This document shows positions 44,782 to 53,105 of a DNA stretch of 64,000 nucleotides, one piece after another (position 1 is the stretch's first letter; every line of letters starts with the position of its first letter). The position numbers were made by a program, and so were the translations under genes. The notes beneath the pieces are model-generated. The model did no database searches, was not told where the DNA came from, and saw only the letters and a program-made list of their open reading frames with translations. The stretch is taken from assembly GCA_900770525.1 (NCBI GenBank), contig CAAHDT010000001.1:62001-126000 (forward strand), in the 5' to 3' direction. Origin of the DNA: Candidatus Gastranaerophilales bacterium (GTDB lineage: Bacteria > Cyanobacteriota > Vampirovibrionia > Gastranaerophilales > Gastranaerophilaceae).

Positions 44782-44790
44782 AAATTTACT

Positions 44791-45714
44791 ATGAAAGATA
44801 TTAAAAATGTTTTGTTATGCGGTTTAGGGGCTGTAGGCTCTGTTTATGCCGATAAATTCCAAAGATATTGCCCCGATAATTTTAGAGTTTTAGTTGATGA
44901 CGAACGATTGACGAGATATACAAAAAATCAGATATTATTTAATGGGAAACCTCTGAATTGCAGGTATGTTACCCCAAATGAAACAGATTTTAAGGCTGAT
45001 TTGATTATTATTGCAACTAAAATGGCTGGATTGGGGGCTGCGCTAAATGAGATGGTAAATTTTGTCCATGATGATACGATAATTATTCCATTATTAAATG
45101 GAGTGACAAGTGAGCGCATTGTTGCAGAAAAATATGGTTGGAGTCGAGTTTTGTATGGATACTTTATTGGGCATAGTGCTATTAGAGAAGGTAATAATAT
45201 TACGCAAGATGGAGTGAATACTATTGTTTTTGGTTCTGAAACAGAAAAGGATGAACGTGTAGAAAAGGTAAAAGTATTTTTCGATAATGCAGGTGTAAAT
45301 TATAAAGTGCCACAAGATATAAGACATTCACTTTGGTGCAAGTATATGCTTAATGTTGCAGCTAATCCGACAACCGCACTTTTGAGGATGACGTTTGGAG
45401 AAATGTTAAGCAATGAGCCGTTTATGGAACTTGCGGTAAAGATAATGAAAGAAGTTCAATTGGCTGCAAAGGCTGCCGAGGTTAAAAATACCGATACTAT
45501 GATAGATGAAACTGTTGCGCATTTAAAGACGATGATTCCGAGCGGTAAGACTTCTATGTTGCAGGATGTTGAGGCCGGAAGATTAACTGAAATTGATATT
45601 TTTGTTAATCCGGTAATTGAGCTCGGACAAAAATACGGTTTTTCGACACCTTATTGTAATTTTTTGAAAGAGATGTTTGCAATTATTCATGAAAATATTA
45701 AGAATAAGCAATAA
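44791..45714 (+). CDS. panE: 2-dehydropantoate 2-reductase family protein
   Basis: 307 residues. The N-terminal Rossmann fold has CGLGAVGS (residues 9-16, NADPH site); then IIATKMAG, PLLNGVTSE and the C-terminal helical domain with WCKYMLNVAANPTTALLRM, which contains the catalytic lysine and Asn of ketopantoate reductases. It reduces ketopantoate to pantoate, the substrate of PanC. The ATG at 44791 is chosen over one 63 bases upstream because the longer form would start inside the pnp terminator. Paralogues in this family exist, so the symbol is likely but not certain. Confidence 0.85.
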   Translation: MKDIKNVLLCGLGAVGSVYADKFQRYCPDNFRVLVDDERLTRYTKNQILFNGKPLNCRYVTPNETDFKADLIIIATKMAGLGAALNEMVNFVHDDTIIIPLLNGVTSERIVAEKYGWSRVLYGYFIGHSAIREGNNITQDGVNTIVFGSETEKDERVEKVKVFFDNAGVNYKVPQDIRHSLWCKYMLNVAANPTTALLRMTFGEMLSNEPFMELAVKIMKEVQLAAKAAEVKNTDTMIDETVAHLKTMIPSGKTSMLQDVEAGRLTEIDIFVNPVIELGQKYGFSTPYCNFLKEMFAIIHENIKNKQ

Positions 45715-45792
45715 TTTTTAGTATTAATAGCAATTTTTTAAGGTAGAAATACTTTATATAAATACAGGGGATTTATGTAAGGGGATATTGAA

Positions 45793-46977
45793 ATGATAAT
45801 TACGGAATTAAGATATTTGGGACGAGAAGTATTCAAAGGAATTTCTGCAGCCAGAAAGGCTCGAAAACCTGAAACTTTGGCTTTAAAAAGGTTGCAAGCA
45901 AAAACGTATGTTGCAGGTATTAGTGATGAAACTTGGAACAAAATATCTAAAAGTATATTTGCTCAACCAAATGAACCAAAGTCAAAATTGTTGGATAAAT
46001 TACACAAAATAAAGAGTACGTATGATGAAATTGGTGTAACTCTTCCTGAGGATGTTGCGGATGCACTTAAAACTCTTGAACATAAAGCAACTGTGTTTGT
46101 AGATAGGATGGGCGTTGCCGTTGCAAAAGGTAAAGAGCAAAAAAATTCTTTGACTTACGGGAAAAAATTTGCGAAAAGTAATCGAAGAGCTATTTCAAAG
46201 ATAGATAATTATGCTGTCAGATCTCGTGACAAAGCTACTGAAAAATGCCGTAGTGCTATAGAAGATCGTGATTTTGCGCGAGCTGAAAAAGCGCAAGTTG
46301 CGAGTGACAAATTATTTAGTATTCCTTCTATTTCTCACATTGAATCTTCAGATTTGTATTCAGATAAAATTCAAGAAGTTGCCAAGGATGAATTTAAAAG
46401 TGGACAAATGTTGTATCATGGAACCAAACATGCTAAAAAGATTTTAGCTGAAGGTTTTTCCCTTATGCCTAAAAACGGACAAGCAGCAACTGCATGTAGA
46501 GAATTAGGTCAAGGAGTATATCTTACTCCAAGCAGAAGGTGTGCAAGTCATTATGCCGGTGCAAATGGTTCTATTTTACACTTGAAAATAAATGAAGGAA
46601 AAATTGCAGCAGTAAATAGTGATCAGTTGACCAATATTTTTGATAAAATTAGTACGGAAATGGGGGTCGATGCGCTTGAGCCGGTTAAGCTTGAGCTTAT
46701 AATTAAAACGTTATTCCAAAGAAATGGTTATAGCGCTGCATATACTAGAGGTGCATTGGCAACAGGCTTATGGTCTGGTTTTCGAAAACTGGTAGATTCA
46801 ATTGCCGGCGGAAAACAATCTCAGGTTTGTGTATTTGAGCCGAGTGACATTAAAATATTGGGTAAATCTATCTCTGAACGAGTGGAAAACCAAAAAATGC
46901 AAATCGCTTCGGCAGTGCAATTGCCTTACAATACGGTTAAAGGAATTATTGCTATGATACATAGCTTTTTGAATTAA
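45793..46977 (+). CDS. putative PARP-like ADP-ribosyltransferase-fold protein
   Basis: 394 residues in two parts. Residues 1-190 are charged and helical, with no signal peptide. The C-terminal domain contains YHGTKHAKKILAEGF with H209, GQGVYLTPSRRCASHYA with Y243, and QVCVFEPSDIKIL with E349. This H-Y-E order and the GxGVYLT-x-A-x-x-YA spacing are those of the PARP/Tpt1-like ADP-ribosyltransferase fold. By family it would move ADP-ribose from NAD+ to a protein, nucleic acid or small molecule. Target, and whether it acts inside or outside the cell, are unknown. AAGGGG lies nine bases before the start. It is single, with no antitoxin-like partner beside it. Confidence 0.75.
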   Translation: MIITELRYLGREVFKGISAARKARKPETLALKRLQAKTYVAGISDETWNKISKSIFAQPNEPKSKLLDKLHKIKSTYDEIGVTLPEDVADALKTLEHKATVFVDRMGVAVAKGKEQKNSLTYGKKFAKSNRRAISKIDNYAVRSRDKATEKCRSAIEDRDFARAEKAQVASDKLFSIPSISHIESSDLYSDKIQEVAKDEFKSGQMLYHGTKHAKKILAEGFSLMPKNGQAATACRELGQGVYLTPSRRCASHYAGANGSILHLKINEGKIAAVNSDQLTNIFDKISTEMGVDALEPVKLELIIKTLFQRNGYSAAYTRGALATGLWSGFRKLVDSIAGGKQSQVCVFEPSDIKILGKSISERVENQKMQIASAVQLPYNTVKGIIAMIHSFLN

Positions 46978-47117
46978 TGAATTTGTCTAATATATATTTT
47001 TTTCTGAGCCGAAAGTTGTATTCCTTTCGGCTTGGTTTTTATAGTTTTTAAATCCCGTATTTGTTCAATAGTTTTTCATTATAACGACATTTATTCTGTA
47101 TCTAAGGAGTTGTTATT

Positions 47118-48077
47118 ATGAAAAAATTTGTTTTATTAATTGCAATTACATTTTTATTCGGGAGTGGTATATCGTTTGCACTTACTGCATCTCAGGCTAC
47201 TTTAGGAAAAATTGAAGAGTCTTTGTATGGTTTTCAATATAATAATGAAACAGAACTTGCTCGTCTTAACCGAATAGAAAATTCTGTTTACGGGAAAACT
47301 TCGAACAAAAGTCAAACCGAAAGGCTTGCAAAATTAAGTAAGGATATTTCCGCAGAGTCTATCGGAAAAGAAATTGAACCGGTAGAAGATACTTTTGCGG
47401 AAAATTCTGACTATATAGAAGAAGAACCTGTTGCTACATCTGATGTAAGTTATCCTGCTGTAGATGAGATGGAAAAACAAATGTTTAATCAGATTTATGC
47501 AAAACAAGATATAAAAACAAGATTGTCTAATTTAGAGAAAAAAGCTTTTAATAAAACATACACGGATGATTTGAGTACAAGGGTCGACAGGTTAAAAGCT
47601 GAAATAAAGCCTCCTTCATTGATGAATAATCAAATAGCGCAATCTTCAAACAGCTTTTACGACGAAGATGTAATGCCTCTTCAATCAGATTTTCATCTGA
47701 ATAAATATATGTCACCGAATCAGTTTGACTATGATGCTTATAATGATATGAATAATCAACGTTTCCAAAGGTACGAAAATACTCAAAACTATTCATCTTC
47801 TCCGAAGAAAGTTTCATTATCTACGGTTGAGAAAAAATTGTTACGACAAAATTATTCAAACGATACAACGGAAAATCGATTAGCAAGAATTGAAAACTTT
47901 ATGTTTGGCTCGGAATTTTCCAGTGATGACATAAACACAAGACTTAATAGAATTTCAAGTGCTTATAATGCACAAAAATCTGCAGGAAAATATGATTCCA
48001 ATAAATTTTCACAAAATGTGGGAACAGCTTTGCAAATTGGCACCTTGATATTGATGGTACTGGCATGTATTTTGTAA
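47118..48077 (+). CDS. exported RL-repeat protein with C-terminal membrane segment
   Basis: 319 residues. A signal peptide (KKFVLLIAITFLFGSGISFA) is followed by at least three copies of a 40-45-residue repeat of the form E-x3-[FY]-x2-x-Y-x5-RLxRIExxxFG: around residues 30-60, 118-155 and 233-272 (for example RLNRIENSVYG, RLSNLEKKAF, RLARIENFMFG). The last 16 residues are hydrophobic and could anchor it. Proteins with this repeat are widespread in cyanobacteria-like genomes (recollection); no function is established. AAGGAG precedes the start. Probably envelope-located. Confidence 0.82.
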   Translation: MKKFVLLIAITFLFGSGISFALTASQATLGKIEESLYGFQYNNETELARLNRIENSVYGKTSNKSQTERLAKLSKDISAESIGKEIEPVEDTFAENSDYIEEEPVATSDVSYPAVDEMEKQMFNQIYAKQDIKTRLSNLEKKAFNKTYTDDLSTRVDRLKAEIKPPSLMNNQIAQSSNSFYDEDVMPLQSDFHLNKYMSPNQFDYDAYNDMNNQRFQRYENTQNYSSSPKKVSLSTVEKKLLRQNYSNDTTENRLARIENFMFGSEFSSDDINTRLNRISSAYNAQKSAGKYDSNKFSQNVGTALQIGTLILMVLACIL

Positions 48078-48111
48078 TTGACTTTTCTGAAAATAATCTT
48101 AAATAAAGAAT

Positions 48112-48483
48112 ATGAATTTATTAGAATATTTCAAAAACAAAAAGAAATGTCACCACGATAAGGTAACCCCTGACAAGGATATCTGTTATTGTCCGGATTG
48201 CGGAGAGCTTATTGAAAATAGATGGTATATTACGAGATGTTCTTGTTGCGGAGTCAAACTTAAGGCTATAGTTAAAGATGGAAAAATCATTCCGGAAGAA
48301 AAGTTTTGTCATAATTGTGGTGAAAAATCATTTATTGTTGAACAGATTTCTAAAATTAATTTTATTGACATAAATTATGCAGTATTAGTGAAAACGATTA
48401 TAGAACCTGATGTGCAAGAGCTTACTCAAAGTTGGCTTGAATATCAGACAAGTGAACAGCCAAAACTTATTACCCAAACATAA
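48112..48483 (+). CDS. small zinc-ribbon protein
   Basis: 123 residues, unknown function. Three CxxC pairs are evident: CYCPDCGEL, CSCCGVKL and CHNCGEK, plus an early KKKCHH. Four of the cysteines suffice for a zinc ribbon; the arrangement resembles double zinc ribbons of regulatory or ribosome-associated proteins. There is no membrane segment. It starts 35 bases after the RL-repeat gene, without a clear Shine-Dalgarno, and converges on spmB with a 14-base overlap of coding ends. Confidence 0.7.
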   Translation: MNLLEYFKNKKKCHHDKVTPDKDICYCPDCGELIENRWYITRCSCCGVKLKAIVKDGKIIPEEKFCHNCGEKSFIVEQISKINFIDINYAVLVKTIIEPDVQELTQSWLEYQTSEQPKLITQT

Positions 48484-49006
48484 GATTACAAACAGTAATT
48501 GAGAGAATTATCCCCACTAAATCCGCAAGAAGCCCGACTACAAGCGCATACCTGAGTTTAGAAATCCCGACAGCACCAAAATAAACAGCCAAAACGTAAA
48601 ATGTAGTTTCACTACTACCAACCATAACGGCTGCAAGAGTGGTCGCATAATTGTCAGGTCCGAGTGAATGTGCAATATCAGAAAAAATCCCAAGAGCCGC
48701 AGAACCGGAAAGGGAGCGCACTATCATTATCGGCATTACATCGACAGGAATATTAAATTTGGTTAAAATTGGAGCAAGCAGATGGCTACTCATTTCAATA
48801 ATTCCGGATGCGCGCAACATTGAGATTGCAACAATTATTGCAACCAGATAAGGAATGATGTTTACTGAAACCTTAAATCCTTCTTTTGCGCCGTCCGTAA
48901 AAACTTCATACAAAGGAACTTTTTTTACTAAGCCCATTGTCAAAATTAAAATAAGTATTGCAGGCAATGCCCAAAGGGAAATTACATTCATTAAGGAGTG
49001 GAACAT
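48470..49006 (-). CDS. spmB: spore maturation protein B-like nucleoside-gate membrane protein
   Basis: 178 residues with about five hydrophobic helices and the Gate/nucleoside-recognition pattern: GFKVSVNIIPYLVAIIVAISMLR and MPIMIVRSLSGSAALG. SpmA and SpmB occur side by side; in Bacillus they affect spore core dehydration, but the family is common in non-sporulating bacteria, where its role is unknown. The start overlaps the spmA stop by one base (TAATG), so translation is coupled. Confidence 0.9.
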   Translation of the reverse strand: MFHSLMNVISLWALPAILILILTMGLVKKVPLYEVFTDGAKEGFKVSVNIIPYLVAIIVAISMLRASGIIEMSSHLLAPILTKFNIPVDVMPIMIVRSLSGSAALGIFSDIAHSLGPDNYATTLAAVMVGSSETTFYVLAVYFGAVGISKLRYALVVGLLADLVGIILSITVCNLMFG

Positions 49007-49599
49007 TACTTAGCCTCCTCTTGCGGTTTCCAGATTTTTTGAAATATTTTTGCCAATAATATTGAACAAATAAAAGTTACTCCCGTAACAAGTAAGGTTG
49101 GGGCGATAATCAATGTTGGATTTTTGTATCCTACGCCGATTAAAACGGCAATTACTGTTGCCGGAATTAGTTGAAAGCCGGCAGTGTTCATTGCAAGCAA
49201 CATACACATAGCATTTGAAGCACTCTTTTTATCTATGTTTTGATTTTGAAGTTCTTCCATAGCTTTAATCCCAATAGGAGTTGCAGCATTTGTTAGTCCG
49301 AATGCGTTTGCTGAAAAATTCATTGCAATATCACCGATTGCGGGTGAGTCTTTAGGAATTTCATTAAAAAGTATTTTGGTTATTGGGTTGATAATTTTGG
49401 AAATAATGTTAATTAATCCACATTTGTCGGCAATCTTCATCATTCCTAGCCAAAAAGCCATAATGCCGATAAGAGAAAAGGCTACCTTTACGGACAATTC
49501 TGCGCCTGTAAGAATAGAATTCACAACATCATCTAACTTCCCGTTAATTGCTCCGGCTATTATTGAGATTACTATTAAAAAATAAAAAATATAGTTCAT
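49006..49599 (-). CDS. spmA: spore maturation protein A-like nucleoside-gate membrane protein
   Basis: 197 residues, about five hydrophobic segments, with GAELSVKVAFSLIGIMAFWLG and IAMNFSANAFGLTNAATPIG, the SpmA signatures. It forms a pair with spmB. No sporulation gene is seen in this window, and the organism is not expected to sporulate. TCTAAT lies six bases before the ATG with no ribosome site, matching the leaderless pattern of other genes here. Confidence 0.9.
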   Translation of the reverse strand: MNYIFYFLIVISIIAGAINGKLDDVVNSILTGAELSVKVAFSLIGIMAFWLGMMKIADKCGLINIISKIINPITKILFNEIPKDSPAIGDIAMNFSANAFGLTNAATPIGIKAMEELQNQNIDKKSASNAMCMLLAMNTAGFQLIPATVIAVLIGVGYKNPTLIIAPTLLVTGVTFICSILLAKIFQKIWKPQEEAK

Positions 49600-49655
49600 A
49601 TGTTTATTAGAACATTTTTCTATAAAAAATGCAAAAACATTTCAATTAGGCAACA

Positions 49656-50447
49656 TTATGGGAGTAATAACAAGCTTATCCAAATGAATAACATTCCGGA
49701 AATAATTCCAACCATAGAGAGGTGCCAGTTCCCAAATTCTTTAGCAAGCGGAAGCAAAGTATCAAATGATATGTATATCATAATTCCTGCAACGGCAGCC
49801 ATTGCAATTCCAACCATAATTTGCGGTAAGAAAAAGTGTAACAAAATCATTCCGATAACTGCTCCGATGGGTTCCGTTATGCCTGATAATGCAGCGTATA
49901 AAGTGGCGTATCTTTTTTTGCCTGTCGCATGATAAACTGGGAGCGCTACTGCGATACCTTCCGGAATATTGTGGATTGCAATAGCCAAACCTACAGACAG
50001 CCCCAACGTAAGGTCATGCGAAGCTGATAAAAATGTCGCCATACCTTCAGGAAAATTGTGTACACAAATTGCAACTGCTGTTAATAGACCGGCACGCTTA
50101 ATTCTGTGTTCCGCATCAACGACTTTATCAGGATTCAACAAGTCTTGTTCCGGAATATGATCAGGAATAAACATATCAATTAAAATTGCAACTAGTATTC
50201 CGACAATAAATCCACCATAAACAATCCATTCGTGGTTGTTTGGGAAATTCTCTTTTAACATTTCTCCGGCAGATGGAATAATGTCTGTGAATGACAAAAA
50301 TATCATAACACCTGCAGAAAATCCGAGTCCTACGGATAATGCTTTTAAATTATCTCTTTTTAGAATAAACGCAACTACAGAACCGATTGCCGTTGCCAGT
50401 CCTGCCAAAAATGTTATTAATAAAGCTATTGCATAATTATGGGGCAT
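49656..50447 (-). CDS. zupT: ZIP family divalent metal transporter
   Basis: 263 residues, eight predicted membrane helices. The two metal-site helices are clear: HNFPEGMATFLSA (residues 140-150 region) and HNIPEGIAVALPVYHATG, the ZupT/GufA-type HNxPEG pair, then GITEPIGAVIG. It imports zinc or other divalent metals. AAAGGA precedes the start. Family is firm; the symbol is by best resemblance. Confidence 0.9.
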   Translation of the reverse strand: MPHNYAIALLITFLAGLATAIGSVVAFILKRDNLKALSVGLGFSAGVMIFLSFTDIIPSAGEMLKENFPNNHEWIVYGGFIVGILVAILIDMFIPDHIPEQDLLNPDKVVDAEHRIKRAGLLTAVAICVHNFPEGMATFLSASHDLTLGLSVGLAIAIHNIPEGIAVALPVYHATGKKRYATLYAALSGITEPIGAVIGMILLHFFLPQIMVGIAMAAVAGIMIYISFDTLLPLAKEFGNWHLSMVGIISGMLFIWISLLLLP

Positions 50448-50503
50448 TGTATATTAATCCTTTCATATTCCTTTATAAGGATAGCACAAAAAAGTTTAAA
50501 GGG

Positions 50504-51328
50504 TTATTCTTTCACTCCGCCTTGCATAATGTCATTTATAAAATATTTTCTCCCGACCAAAAACACGCCGATAACCGGTATTGTACAAATAACAGAACAC
50601 GCAAGAAGTTCTCCCCATAATGTCACTTCTCTAAAACTTCCTTTAAATATTGCTAGTCCTACAGGTAAAGTTCTCATCCCTTCAGAGTTTGTGACTATAA
50701 GTGGCCACATAAAGCTATTCCAAGTCGTAACAAAGGTGAATAATGCTAAAGTCATTACGGTTGGGAGAGCTAATGGTAATGCAATCTTAAAAAAGCTTTC
50801 CAGCATATTACAGCCATCAATTAATGCTGCTTCCTCCAAGTCTTTAGGGTAACCTAAGAAATATTGGCGCATTAGAAATATCCCAAAACCGCCAAACAAC
50901 CCAGGGAGAATTAATGCTGAATATGTGTCAATTAAGTGTAATTGACGCATTAAGAAAAATAACGGGATTATATTCACTTGCGGCGGGATAAGCATCGTGA
51001 TTAAGATAATAAGAAACAATTGATTTCTATATCTGAATTTAATCCTTGCAAAAGCATATCCTGCCATTGCGGAGAATATTACCTGCCCTATTGTTGTTAT
51101 ACTTGCGACAACCAGACTATTAAAAAAGTATCTTGCAAGGGGAAGTTCCGTGAATACGTTTTTATAATTGTCAAGAGTTAATCCTGTATAAAATAAGTGT
51201 CCTGCTTGAGAAAATATTGCATCATTTTTCACAAATGACAAATTAACCATTACAAAAAACGGGTAAAGCATGCTAAAAGCGATAAAAAACAGTATAAAAT
51301 ATCCCAGAATTTTGTAAAACTTTTTCAT
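50504..51328 (-). CDS. carbohydrate-type ABC transporter permease (MalG-like)
   Basis: 274 residues with six membrane helices and the EAA loop EEAALIDGCNMLESFFKIALPLALP facing the ATPase, typical of CUT1 sugar or glycerol-3-phosphate permeases. Its usual partners (MalF-like permease, binding protein, ATPase) are all missing around it: it lies between zupT and miaA. The start is set at 51328, where TATAAT ends six bases before ATG; a longer frame beginning at 51397 would overlap the end of miaA. Confidence 0.9.
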   Translation of the reverse strand: MKKFYKILGYFILFFIAFSMLYPFFVMVNLSFVKNDAIFSQAGHLFYTGLTLDNYKNVFTELPLARYFFNSLVVASITTIGQVIFSAMAGYAFARIKFRYRNQLFLIILITMLIPPQVNIIPLFFLMRQLHLIDTYSALILPGLFGGFGIFLMRQYFLGYPKDLEEAALIDGCNMLESFFKIALPLALPTVMTLALFTFVTTWNSFMWPLIVTNSEGMRTLPVGLAIFKGSFREVTLWGELLACSVICTIPVIGVFLVGRKYFINDIMQGGVKE

Positions 51329-51334
51329 ATAGCT

Positions 51335-51340
51335 ATTATA
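51335..51340 (-). promoter_or_regulatory. -10 box of the MalG-like gene, leaderless arrangement
   Basis: TATAAT on the minus strand, exactly six bases before the chosen ATG. Confidence 0.5.
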
Positions 51341-51363
51341 TAACAAAGGTTCTTTCAAAGCAT

Positions 51364-52239
51364 TTATTTTTTTAGTAATTCCGGATAGCAATCCCATTTA
51401 ATATTAGGATTTTTCCTAAACCAAGTGAGTTGCCGTTTAGCATATCGGCGAGTATTTTGTTTTAACTTTTCAAGTGCCTCTTCAAGTGTATAAATTCCAT
51501 CCAAGTACTGAACTATTTCTTGATATCCGATAGTGTTTATTATGTTCGGGATTCTTCCATGTTTGCTTAATAGAGTTTGCGTTTCTTCAACAATGCCGTT
51601 TTCAAGCATCAAATCAACTCGTTTATTTATTCTCTCATATAAGATATCTCGTGGAAAGTTTTTTCCAATCCATTCTATTTCAAATTCGTTGTTATTTCCA
51701 ACACTTCGAACTTCACTTAGAGGTTTGTTTAATGTTTCAACAATTTCAATAGCGCGAATAAGTTTTTTCTTGTCATTTGGATCAATTTGTAATGCACCTT
51801 TAGAGTCAAATGCTGATAAACGTTTATGCAAGTCGTTTGAGTCCATTTGTTTTAATTCTTGTCTTAAATCCGGATTAGGTTCAACTTCCGGCATGATATA
51901 ATTTTCTAAAAGTAAGCGAAAATATAACCCTGTCCCACCAACAATAATTGGCGTTTTTCCGTTGTTAATAATTTTATAGATGTATTCTTTTGCCTGTTTT
52001 GCGTATAAACCTGCCGTATAGTCGAATTCAGGCTCAACAATGTCCATCATATAATGTGGGATTCCTTGTTGTTCCTCTTTTGTCGGTTTGGCGCAAGCTA
52101 TATCAAAGCCTTTGTAAACAAGTCTTGAATCAGCAGATATTATCTCGCCATTAATTTCTTTTGCGAGTTCTATCGAATAGGCAGTTTTACCGCTAGCTGT
52201 CGCTCCGACTATCGCTACTACTTTCGGTTTCTTGGTCAT
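51364..52239 (-). CDS. miaA: tRNA dimethylallyltransferase
   Basis: 291 residues. P-loop GATASGKT near residue 12, then ISADSRLVYKGFDIACAKP, VGGTGLYF and the C-terminal TRRYAKRQLTWFRKNP. It adds a dimethylallyl group to A37 of tRNAs reading UNN codons. Two starts are possible, ATG at 52239 (chosen, giving the usual short lead-in to the P-loop) and ATG at 52260. Either overlaps the end of the upstream membrane-protein gene, so the two are cotranscribed. Confidence 0.95.
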   Translation of the reverse strand: MTKKPKVVAIVGATASGKTAYSIELAKEINGEIISADSRLVYKGFDIACAKPTKEEQQGIPHYMMDIVEPEFDYTAGLYAKQAKEYIYKIINNGKTPIIVGGTGLYFRLLLENYIMPEVEPNPDLRQELKQMDSNDLHKRLSAFDSKGALQIDPNDKKKLIRAIEIVETLNKPLSEVRSVGNNNEFEIEWIGKNFPRDILYERINKRVDLMLENGIVEETQTLLSKHGRIPNIINTIGYQEIVQYLDGIYTLEEALEKLKQNTRRYAKRQLTWFRKNPNIKWDCYPELLKK

Positions 52240-53062
52240 TGTCGTTAAATTCTTTGTCATAATAAGAAAATATTAGCACAACTATATATACAATGAAATA
52301 GAAATAAACTATCATCATAATCATATATGCTATAGGATGTAATAATGCAAAAGTACTCAAATAAGAAATAATAAACTGGCATAATGATATATAAATAAAG
52401 AGTACAATAGATTTTCTGAATTTTACGAAAAGCTTTTTGATTGATGTAAATAATGCAATAAACGGATTTCTTTTTGTATAAATAATTTCCGGCATCCATA
52501 GCATTAATAGGAATGAAAATACAGATGTTATTCCTAACAATATCATATTAAGCTTGAATAAAATAAGCATTTTATCAGTTGGCATTGTACTTATAAAATT
52601 TGTAGCCTCTTGCGCCGAATTAATTACTGTACTCATCTGTTCAAGCGAAAAATTCATTTGCTGAATAAACGGAACAGTTATACTATATGTAATTGATGCG
52701 ATAAGCATTGCCATTCCCAAAAACATTACGCAAACACCTACATATTTAAGGAAATATTTGCCAATACCTATAGGTAAAGCTTGGATAAGTTTTAGAGATT
52801 CGTGCGCCTTATCCTCATCAAGAATAAAATTTTTCTTGGAAAATTCAACACATTTTTTTACCATATAAAACCAACCGGAACAAAATGCGCTGAACATAAA
52901 TAACATTGTAATTCCTGACAATATCATCTCTGGAATAGTGTCAACAACTTCTTTTGAATATGATATGTATAAAGTAATTACCCATAAAAATAGTATTAAT
53001 GGTGTTGCGAGGATTATTCCTTCATTTGTTGATTTGAATGTGTCTTTAAATAGTTTAAACAT
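52193..53062 (-). CDS. hypothetical six-TM membrane protein
   Basis: 289 residues, no family recognised. About six hydrophobic helices: two near the N-terminus (residues 17-36, 46-65), two central ones (105-130, 160-187), and two near 210-270, ending in a Ser/Asp-rich acidic tail. The layout resembles DUF975-like or glycerophosphoryl-diester-associated integral proteins, but I cannot show homology. Its end overlaps miaA by about 45 bases. A TATAAT lies two bases before the start, so the true start may differ slightly. Confidence 0.7.
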   Translation of the reverse strand: MFKLFKDTFKSTNEGIILATPLILFLWVITLYISYSKEVVDTIPEMILSGITMLFMFSAFCSGWFYMVKKCVEFSKKNFILDEDKAHESLKLIQALPIGIGKYFLKYVGVCVMFLGMAMLIASITYSITVPFIQQMNFSLEQMSTVINSAQEATNFISTMPTDKMLILFKLNMILLGITSVFSFLLMLWMPEIIYTKRNPFIALFTSIKKLFVKFRKSIVLFIYISLCQFIISYLSTFALLHPIAYMIMMIVYFYFIVYIVVLIFSYYDKEFNDNDQETESSSDSRSDS

Positions 53063-53105
53063 ATATTATATTTTTTCCTCAATCGACTTGTTTTAAACCG
53101 ACAAT

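Noticed and set aside
49600..50852. Plus-strand ORFs of 60-137 residues opposite zupT and the MalG-like gene
   Set aside because: Shadows of membrane-protein codons; the minus-strand frames carry the family motifs.
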